Source of the DNA: Deinandra increscens subsp. villosa
Taxonomy: Eukaryota > Streptophyta > Magnoliopsida > Asterales > Asteraceae
Direction: 5' to 3'
NCBI GenBank assembly: GCA_039602395.1
Contig: JBCNJP010000012.1
Location: 28,258,454-28,322,453, forward strand
DNA length: 64,000 bases
The notes beneath the pieces were generated by a model. It did not search any database. It worked only from the letters and a program-made list of their open reading frames with translations, and was not told the origin of the DNA. This document shows, one piece after another, positions 56,864-64,000 of the stretch. Position numbers and translations under genes: made by a program. Every line of letters starts with the position of its first letter. Position 1 is the first letter of the stretch.

Positions 56864-58880
56864 TCTTTGAAAGATTGGGAATTGGGGTTGTGGGAACCTT
56901 TGTTTTGGGTTTCTTGCTTTTGTTGGGCATTGGAGTGGGCTTTCTGAGTTCATTAGAATTCACACGACCATCATTGGAAATGACATTCGTGGGCTGATGG
57001 TTCTCTTTCCCTTTACCCTAAACCCTTTTTGGTGGAATTTGGTAGACGTTTGATTTAATATCTATAACTTCATCAAATTGTTTGGAGTGTTCTTTATACA
57101 CCCCTTTAGGTAGGTAACACTGATTTACCACCTTTTTCACATTCCACCTCTCTTGATTATTTTCTGAAAGACCATCATGTTTGGGAACCCAAATAGGTTT
57201 TAAAGCAACAGCAGATTTGTTAATAGAATTATTCAATTTATGGCCTTTGAAATTAGTTTTGGTTGGTTGTTGAGGTGACTTAGGCTTTTTGTCAACTTTA
57301 TATACCTTTGGTTGCAAGGGTACAGACTTCTGCACCTTGGGGATTGAAGGTGCAGACTTTTTGGTCACCTTATGTACCTTTGGTTGTGAAGGTACATGTC
57401 TCTGCACCTTAGGGTGTGAAGGTGCAGACTCTTTGGTCACTTTAGATACCTTTGAGCCTGTAGGTACCTTTGGCTGATAATTTACATTTCTGTGGCCAGG
57501 TTTGTGGTTTGTGCCACCATATGATTGCCCTTGGTAGTTTTTCAAATGAGTTTTAGGGTAGTAGGGTTCATATGGCCTATATAAACAATTTCTTGCCACA
57601 TGTCCAGGATTCCCACACACGTGGCAGGACTGTTTCTTTGGGTATGCGGGAGCTTGGGACTATTTCTTCCCTGTGGATACCCAAGATGGTTTGGAATTTT
57701 TGTGGATCCACATAACTTTGCCATTGGGCCTAGTTGTTAGCACATACTCCCGTTGTACTGGCACAAATTGTTCATACACAGAATTTACCTCAGGATATGG
57801 GATAAAGTCATGTGGTCTGGCCTCGTGCACATTCTGCACATTCTGCACATTACTAGTATTATCACAAACATTAGCACACACATTTAAACAATCATTCAAA
57901 CCAACCAAATTGGCATCAGTAGGCTTAGGACCAGCAACCTGTGGTCCCTTACCCTTTCTCAAAATCCTGACTTTCCTCAAAGGTTTGGAAAGTTTAGGAT
58001 CACAAACACCGAAATTAAAAGCACCACAAACAGAAGTTTTGTCAAAAACATCAGGCTTAGCAAAGCTCAATTCAGACTCAGACTTATTTGACGCAAAATT
58101 TTCAGTTTTAAAGTCAGGAAACATTAGACTCTCAATGCCAACACTTTCCCCCTTTGAACCTGCTTCTTTGTTTTCTGTATCTGCACAAGAAGTAGTAGGG
58201 TTAGAAACAGGAGCAGTAATTTTAATAGGATATTTCAAAAGTCTTTTGTCAATGTCATCTAAAGAATCTATTGTTTCCTTTGAGGGTTCAGGTTCATAAA
58301 TCATCTCATGCATATATAGCATAGGCACAGTGTGAGATGAAGTTTCATCTTTGTTATCATCCCCAAAACCCAGACCTGAATTCTGTTGAACATACTTCAT
58401 CCTAACATCAGAGTTATAGAAAAGAGACCTTGCTTCCAGCATTTTTGATTGAATCTTATTATTAGAGTCTAATTTACTTTGAGATTTAGCCAGTTGATCT
58501 CTCAATTCTTCTACCTCTTTTGTTAGTTTTTCAACTTTTGTATTAGCAACTCTTAGCAGGACTCTAGTGTCACTCAATTGATTGTCAAGATTTTTGACAT
58601 CTAACTTAGCAGCTTCATACGTTTCCCTATTTACCCTAGCTTGATCTTTAAAATAATTTGACTCTCTATTGGCACGTTCACAATTTAGGGATTCATAGTG
58701 AAATTTGTTTTCAAAATCTTTATAAGAATTGTACACATCTTGATAGTGAGAGCTAGAGCAAGTGCATACCTCTTTCTTACCTGTATTGGCTTCGGTGGTA
58801 CCTTGTTGAAGTAGAGGCATGATTTTCTTTGAATCCTCTTCTAGTGCAATCCCTATAAAAGCGGCAAAATCACTATTCAA
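56864..58880 (-). pseudogene. Copia gag with coiled coil and zinc knuckle, three pieces in one frame
   Basis: The frame runs 58880-57663, then after TAG (57660-57662) to 57021, then after TAG (57018-57020) to the Ty3 insertion; the reading frame is otherwise unbroken. The first 406 codons hold a Lys/Glu-rich coiled coil (about residues 60-160) and acidic linkers. The knuckle CHVCGNPGHVARNC is at 57585-57626, followed by Lys/Pro-rich repeats (PSxPKVQKSVPxQPKV). The start MNSDFAAFIGIALEEDSKK directly follows leader-like sequence, so the usual N-terminal gag domain seems deleted. The protein would package element RNA; with two stops and an insertion it cannot do so. Confidence 0.8.
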
Positions 58881-59100
58881 AGAATAGTGTCAAAAACTTA
58901 AAACTGAAAAATGGAGGCCTTCGGAGTGGAATTTGGAGGTCCAAACGAGCTCCCCTAGACGTTAGTCGGGGGTAATTCTGGGGTTCGTTCTCATGGCCGT
59001 CGTGTTAAAATTTGAGCTTCTAACTCCAAACGAGGCCCAAGTTACGTCCGTTTTAGTGAAACAGTGCAAAAAATAGTGTTTTTGCCGCAAAAAGGATTTG

Positions 59101-59514
59101 GACCGAAAAGTGGGTTTTCGGTCGGACAAGGGGTTTTCGATCGGACAGGGCTGATCGAAAAGTACTTTTCGATCGGATAGGAAAGTGGTCGAAAAGTGTG
59201 ATTTACGATCGAAAAGGTTGGATCTGGATCGAAAAGTCTCGGAGGGGACTTTTCGATTGAGGAGAGCAGTGGATCGAAAAGTCACAGGGGACTTTCCGAT
59301 CGAGATGGTGGATCGAGAAGTCATAGAGGGGACTTCTCGATTGATGAATGATTGATCGAAAAGTCGCTGAAGAGGACTTTCCGATCGAAAAACCTGATCG
59401 AGAAGTCACAAAGAGGGACTTCTCGATTAAAAGCAGCTGATCGAAAAGTCTCAAAATGGGACTTTTCGACTGAAACACGCCTGATCAAAAAGACACAGAG
59501 GGTCTTTCTCGATC
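59101..59514 (-). repeat. Hairpin array in the Copia leader
   Basis: Nine inverted-repeat units: 59101-59123, 59153-59174, 59227-59258, 59272-59301, 59311-59342, 59354-59386, 59396-59428, 59439-59470 and 59483-59514. The basic arm is GATCGAAAAGTC, paired with GACTTTTCGATC across 0-9 loop bases. Several units differ in both arms together (for example CGAGAAGTC with GACTTCTCG). The array lies between gag and the expected 5' LTR, that is in the untranslated leader. Confidence 0.85.
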
Positions 59515-59620
59515 ACGGGAAAGCGACAGGAAAGGGTTTTCGACCAGAAAGCATGATCGAAAAGTCTCACTTGGCTCGAAAAGTCTCTAATTCACGAACA
59601 AATGGTCTCGAAAGCTTCTG

Positions 59621-60120
59621 NNNNNNNNNNNNNNNNNNNNNNNNNNNNNNNNNNNNNNNNNNNNNNNNNNNNNNNNNNNNNNNNNNNNNNNNNNNNNNNN
59701 NNNNNNNNNNNNNNNNNNNNNNNNNNNNNNNNNNNNNNNNNNNNNNNNNNNNNNNNNNNNNNNNNNNNNNNNNNNNNNNNNNNNNNNNNNNNNNNNNNNN
59801 NNNNNNNNNNNNNNNNNNNNNNNNNNNNNNNNNNNNNNNNNNNNNNNNNNNNNNNNNNNNNNNNNNNNNNNNNNNNNNNNNNNNNNNNNNNNNNNNNNNN
59901 NNNNNNNNNNNNNNNNNNNNNNNNNNNNNNNNNNNNNNNNNNNNNNNNNNNNNNNNNNNNNNNNNNNNNNNNNNNNNNNNNNNNNNNNNNNNNNNNNNNN
60001 NNNNNNNNNNNNNNNNNNNNNNNNNNNNNNNNNNNNNNNNNNNNNNNNNNNNNNNNNNNNNNNNNNNNNNNNNNNNNNNNNNNNNNNNNNNNNNNNNNNN
60101 NNNNNNNNNNNNNNNNNNNN
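59621..60120. other. Assembly gap, exactly 500 N
   Basis: Placeholder scaffold join. It falls where the Copia leader and 5' LTR would continue. Confidence 0.97.
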
Positions 60121-60700
60121 AATGTTATATAAGGAATTTGAATGGAATCCTTTAAATGTAAATAGGGTTTTTGGTTGGTAAATTAATTTAAGGAATTGGA
60201 ATGTTAAAAAATAAAGACATCTCTTTCCTCTTAAATTGATCCATCTTGACCTATCCCTCTTTCTCAATCAACAAAACAAATCAAGAACTCAGCAGTGATT
60301 CTTTTTTACGAGGAACACCGAGGTTTGTGCTTGATTTTTGGTTATGTTAGTTCATCATAGAAAGAGTGTTTGCTTGCTTCATTATACTTTTGTGTTTAAT
60401 TTTTCGTTTATGAACAGCTGCGATTTGTGTCGGTCGATTCCTGGTTAACTTTGGGTGAAGTTTTTTATTTTTTACGGTTATGAACATCAACAACTGTTTG
60501 TCGATCGACTGACGATATGTTTAGTTCGATTACGAATCATGTAACTATTCTCTCTTCGTCTCCAGGTTCATGATTCGATATTTTTATTTTAGATTGGAAG
60601 GACAAAAATGGGTAATATTTACATATTCCATGGGAATGGTTTGAATTCCATTAGAAAGTGAAGGATTCCAACTTTTGATAAATATTATATAAAAACTTGG
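60121..60700. other. Non-coding DNA, possible old MITE
   Basis: Words such as GGAATTTGAATGGAATCC near 60134 and, inverted, GAATTCCATTAG...GGATTCCAAC near 60650-60680 suggest the ends of a decayed inverted-repeat element. No gene seen. Confidence 0.35.
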
Positions 60701-60704
60701 AATT

Positions 60705-60960
60705 TGTTTTTTTTGGGTTAAAGGGAACAGTATCCAGCAAATTTTATTAAAAACAAAAAGTAATTACACCTAAATGGAAATGGGAGAACCAGAGTGTATA
60801 CCCCAAGAACTAACCCATCCGAAAAAAGACCGTGGCCTAACAAAAAGGGAGCACACTGCCTGCCAAAAATCCATGTATCTAAACTAGTAAAGAACAGAAA
60901 TCTATACATTGTAATTCTCACATCCCTGAAAAAAACAAATTAAATCCACAAGAGAGCACA
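60705..60960 (-). mobile_element. LINE-like 3' tail
   Basis: On the minus strand a TTTTTAATAAAATTTGCTGG word is followed by AACCCAAAAAAAAC, which resembles the A-rich 3' end of plant LINEs. The frame upstream (60718-60921) cannot be assigned to a domain. Confidence 0.4.
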
Positions 60961-60976
60961 ACTGTTTAAAACACAA

Positions 60977-61282
60977 TCAATCCCCCAGAAGCATATCCTC
61001 ATTGCAAGCATCTCTACGACAGAAACCAGGTTCCATCCCATCCTTATGCATCTTCAGCTCAAACTTCATAACCCATAAAAAGCTATCCTTAGTCTTGTGA
61101 ATCTTGCCACTATCAGTCAAGTTGACTTTCACCTTGTTGACTTTCAGAAAGTCAAACTGTCTATACGTCACCAAGTCCAAGTGCTTTTTACACGAATTTT
61201 TTTCACAAATGGGTTTTTTACCCCAAAAAACATCAAAAATGGGTGGAGATGATTTTTTTTTATAAAAAGGGGTATTTCGCAC
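60977..61282 (-). CDS. Unrecognised open frame, 101 codons
   Basis: Basic protein with a coherent-looking middle (TYRQFDFLKVNKVKVNLTDS, FLWVMKFELKMHKDGMEPGF) ending CNEDMLLGD. I do not recognise a family. It could be a captured exon or the end of a degenerate transposon gene; a CTTTTTTTCAG-type acceptor lies downstream on the same strand near 60933. Its 5' end merges into the hairpin region at 61267. Confidence 0.25.
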   Translation of the reverse strand: MRNTPFYKKKSSPPIFDVFWGKKPICEKNSCKKHLDLVTYRQFDFLKVNKVKVNLTDSGKIHKTKDSFLWVMKFELKMHKDGMEPGFCRRDACNEDMLLGD

Positions 61283-61432
61283 TTGGCAGGTGTGAAATCA
61301 GCTTCGTTTCCAGCTTCGGTTCACGAAATCTAGGCTCGGGACTGGAGAGTCAGCTCTGGTGGGCCCATTTCGCACTTAGGAGGTGCGAAATACAAGTTTC
61401 TAGACCTATTTCGCACCTGGGAGGTGCGAAAT
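61267..61432. repeat. Three 25-bp hairpins
   Basis: Units at about 61267-61291, 61367-61391 and 61408-61432 have arms ATTTCGCAC and GTGCGAAAT around a GG-rich loop; the first has a GTGTGAAAT right arm (a G-T wobble). The word GGAGAGTCAGCT lies beside the array twice (61343 and 61444). They lie about 340 bp before a TATA box. Confidence 0.8.
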
Positions 61433-61767
61433 GTCACCAGCACTGGAGAGTCAGCTATTTTCTTTTCAAATCAACCGAAACATTACTATCATACACTACC
61501 ATCCAACATTTATCTATCATACCTACCATCCAACATAATTGAATCAACATAATTAAAGCCTGAGAATACAAACAATAAACCTGCAAAGTTTATCACATGC
61601 AAAGTGTTGATGTTACTATACATGTAAAGCAACCTGCAAACACTATACATGCATTCATTACCCATTACAGAATTGATTGATCATATACAGTTATTAAAGT
61701 TTATCACATGCATACAGTATACATTTTGGAATTCCCTGTAAAGCTTGGTTGAAAGCTAACTATATAT

Positions 61768-61780
61768 CTCTATAAATGAG
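61768..61780 (+). promoter_or_regulatory. Possible TATA box of the MURA-like gene
   Basis: CTCTATAAATGAG about 30 bp before an A/C-rich stretch and 140-200 bp before the MURA-like frame. A plausible core promoter; no other support. Confidence 0.45.
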
Positions 61781-61916
61781 GAACATGGAGACACAAGCAA
61801 AATCACAAACCATATCAACTGAACCAGTTCCAAAGCTATCCAGCCCTTTCTCATCTTAATATTTTGAGTATTTCACAATGTCTTCATTCACACCGTTTCT
61901 CTTAAGAATTTTTTAG

Positions 61917-62555
61917 GGTGGTGAAATATATTACAACCAGGGTGTTGTTTCGTCTGATGAATAAACCAAAATGTCCACATTACCTATACGTCAAAGATTC
62001 TCATTTGAGCAGCTTGTTGAAAGAATATATAGCCTGGTTGGTGTAAGTAATGAAGAGTTTAGTGTGTCCATGTTGTTGTCCTACGAGTTTAATGGTGTAC
62101 GTGAAGCTTCGCACATCCACGATGACGGCAGTTTAGAGTTGTTGTTTTTTTTGGCTGAAAGACAACCATGTTACAGGGGTGACATTTATGTTAAAATGGA
62201 GGCGGTAATTCTAGCTGGTGATTCCGGTTATATTAACCAAGAACCCGAATACGAGACATGTCCGGCCAACCAAGACGAAGACGGTGGCTTTGATGTCTCT
62301 GATGAATACATCTCTGAATCAACGTCTGTAGATGATATCGAAGACATCAGGTTCGAAGAAAATTCAAGCGATGAAGACGGGTACACTGAACCATCTGCAG
62401 AATTTCAAGTGGGAATTAATCAAAGCCTATCACAAGTACCAGTGAATCAAGATATTGACACTTCGGTGTTATGAGAACTAGAAGATCATGATTTTCAAGA
62501 GGAGGAGTACATGCACTTTTGGAACGAACAAACAAATGACATTCGAGCTGGTTAA
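61917..62555 (+). pseudogene. MULE transposase (MURA) N-terminal relic
   Basis: One reading frame: GGEIYYNQGVVSSDE, then TAA (61962-61964), TKMSTLPIRQRFSFEQLVER and IYSLVGVSNEEF, an acidic linker (SESTSVDDIEDIRFEENSSD), TGA (62472-62474), ELEDHDFQEEEYMHFWNEQ and a final TAA (62553-62555). A TAG sits just before GGE (61914-61916), though TTTTTTAG there could be a splice acceptor. The layout matches the N-terminal PB1-like region and acidic linker of plant MULE transposases; the DDE domain is absent. The longest intact piece starts at 61971. It converges on the gene at 62947. Confidence 0.6.
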
Positions 62556-62624
62556 TAACTCGTTTCATGGTTAATAATCTACGGCTACTCGTCTGATAAC
62601 TCGTTTCATGGTTAATAATCTACG
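62554..62624 (+). repeat. 28-bp direct duplication
   Basis: TAACTCGTTTCATGGTTAAT with the following eight bases occurs at about 62554 and 62596. Confidence 0.8.
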
Positions 62625-62670
62625 TGTGTTTGTGTAATGGTTAGGTTGTCTGTTTAATGTTTGTTTTTCA

Positions 62671-62790
62671 GTTTGAATAAGTAGCTTAGGTTGTTTTTCA
62701 GTTTGAATAAGTAGCTTAGGTTGTTTTTCAGTTTGAATAAGTAGCTTAGTTTGTTTTTCATTTTTAATAAGTATCTTAGGTTGCTTCACA
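62671..62790 (+). repeat. 30-bp tandem repeat, four units
   Basis: Units 62671-62700, 62701-62730 and 62731-62760 (GTTTGAATAAGTAGCTTAGG plus a TTGTTTTTCA end) are nearly identical; 62761-62790 is a worn fourth. The array lies between the two convergent genes. Confidence 0.9.
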
Positions 62791-62946
62791 ATCTAATTTT
62801 ATATATTTATTTTATATTAAAAACGCGTTTATTATTTATTATTGATTTTATTTAATAAACGTGTCCCAACCATTCATCATTTCAAACATTAAATAACAAT
62901 AGAAAATACAAACATTTAAAGTAACAACAATAGAAAATACAAACAT

Positions 62947-63804
62947 TTAGTGACCATGACCACGCCCTTGGGGATTATATAGTGGCCCACCGGATATCGG
63001 ACATCTAGTTGGGTTTCTTTGTCGACGATCACGTCCTAATTGTTCAGCATCATCGTCCGGTTGATCTTCAGATGTGGACTCGTCGTTTCCTCTATACGTT
63101 ATTGGTGTTAAATCCCCCCTGTAAGGTGGGCCATTGTAGTCCTCTCGGTGAAATCCCTGTTGGTGGTAATTGGGAGTATCAAATAAATTAAAAAAAGAAT
63201 AATCTGGCTGAGTCTGGGTTGGCTCTGGTGGTTGGGGTGTATAATAGTCTTGATTATCCGGAAAAGATATACTTGACGGGCCACATTCGTTCGAAAATTG
63301 TTGAAACCCAAAACCACCAACCTCGTTATGCGACAGCTCTTGGTTTGACCAGGGGGAGTACCCTGAACCACTTGCTTGGCTATTCCAATTTGTAAAAGCA
63401 GAACCAGCAGTTTGAGAGAATACATTAGGTTCAAACATTGAACTACTAGATTCTGAATTTTCCGTATTGTTGAAATTTTGTTCATTTCCTGCAAGTGGTT
63501 GACGAAAATCATAATAATGATCCTCGTTCATAAAAAGGTCTTGCCTTGTAGCCGGTCGCTCGATATTATAAGGAGGTTGCGTTGGAAAATCAAACGGGTT
63601 CCATTAGCTAGCCAAATGGGACGTTTGATAGTCCAAGTGATGTTGTGCACCGGCAAGATTCAAATATTGTGCCGCCAGCTGTTGAACCCCACCCAGTTGA
63701 TCATTAACATTATACGGGTTATCTTGGCTGGACATTCGATGCATCTCACCAAGAGCCTGACCCTACAATGTTATCCAAGTAAACAAGTTATATTTTTTTA
63801 AATA

Positions 63805-63847
<43 letters not shown>

Positions 63848-64000
63848 AGAAATAATAAAGACTTACCAACATTTCAAATCTACCACCAATATTTCCGTCC
63901 CTCGTGGAGGTTCCAGTTTGGGCACTTGGATTCTGAACAAAAAAGGCGGTTCTCTCCAAGAACCATGACATGTACTCCGGGCTAGCCTTGTATTCACCGC
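62947..64000 (-). pseudogene. C-terminal exons of a MULE-associated gene, possibly PMD (MAIN-like)
   Basis: Minus strand: exon 64000-63867 (incomplete; EYMSWFLERTAFFVQNPS, ending GRFEML before GTAAGT), intron 63866-63763 with a TA tract (63809-63842) and TTGTAG acceptor, and last exon 63762-62947. The last exon is in frame (GQALGEMHRMSSQDNPYNVN) but has one TAA (about 63605) before WNPFDFPTQPPYN and MNEDHYYDFRQPL. It then runs 195 codons rich in Asn, Gln, Ser and Pro to RRQRNPTRCPISGGP and GRGHGH. The YM.WF word and basic tail recall transposon-borne plant mobile domain proteins, but the domain itself lies outside the window, so the name is tentative. Confidence 0.45.

Larger units (their letters stand above)
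44102..58880 (-). mobile_element. Copia element (SIRE/Maximus-like), internally deleted and split
   Basis: Minus-strand element: 3' LTR 44102-44625, a 3' internal remnant 44626-46897, then the Ty3 element 46898-56858, then gag 56864-58880 and a hairpin-rich leader reaching the gap at 59621. Integrase, RT and RNase H are missing: only about 2.3 kb lies between the protease relic and the 3' LTR. The long coiled-coil gag with one zinc knuckle and the PPT word AAGGAGAAGAT suit SIRE-like Copia elements. The 5' LTR is not seen and may lie in the gap. Confidence 0.75.

Noticed and set aside
57673..58299. 208-codon plus-strand frame
   Set aside because: Antisense to the Copia gag coding strand; its Cys-rich words mirror the gag linker.
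59101..59600. A CRISPR-like array of regularly spaced repeats
   Set aside because: The units are inverted repeats with varying arms, the spacers are short and alike, and the setting is a plant Copia leader.
62571..62789. 72-codon Lys/Gln-rich repeat protein
   Set aside because: It is the 30-bp tandem repeat translated in a frame that the period keeps open.

Overview
This is a plant nuclear window made almost entirely of transposable elements. I find no host gene that I can support with confidence. A eudicot, possibly Asteraceae, is suggested by the mix of SIRE/Maximus-like Copia, Tat and chromovirus-like Ty3 elements, CACTA, MULE and LINE pieces and AT-rich spacer; the family assignment is inference. 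Two runs of exactly 500 N (27294-27793 and 59621-60120) look like scaffold joins, so the window holds three contigs: 1-27293, 27794-59620 and 60121-64000.

Contig 1. Small non-coding elements sit inside TA microsatellites (648-2836). A Ty3-type LTR retrotransposon without coding capacity follows (3259-11300, target duplication ATTGA). It lies next to one end of a CACTA transposon (subterminal repeats, terminus at 13246) that broke a LINE reading frame (13247-13540). A minus-strand Ty3-type element with relics of gag (14089-26060) comes next; its 3' LTR has swollen by insertion of a solo LTR and a chain of TA-flanked fold-back elements.

Contig 2. It starts with a Copia gag fragment and another chain of TA-embedded elements (28331-36342), one split by a 3.26 kb solo LTR (30137-33391, duplication ATTTA). 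Then come two small spliced PB1-like genes, the other CACTA terminus (39373) and the matching upstream piece of the LINE. The two LINE pieces meet in frame across a TTT duplication, yet they face each other 26 kb apart on different contigs, so this locus is inverted or mis-scaffolded. A broken Tat pol (40642-44101) is interrupted by a Copia element (3' LTR 44102-44625, gag 56864-58880), itself split by a young Ty3 element with nearly identical 2.64 kb LTRs (46898-56858, duplication CATTC). The Copia leader (59101-59514) is a chain of nine hairpins.

Contig 3. A LINE-like tail, three short hairpins, and a convergent MULE-type pair: a MURA N-terminal relic with in-frame stops (61917-62555) and a spliced minus-strand gene with one stop (62947-64000).

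The main theme is nested insertion. Its most unusual part is a group of unrelated small elements that all sit between TA microsatellites, share a GATCAT-type terminal motif (mostly after GGG) and carry family-specific short palindromes.
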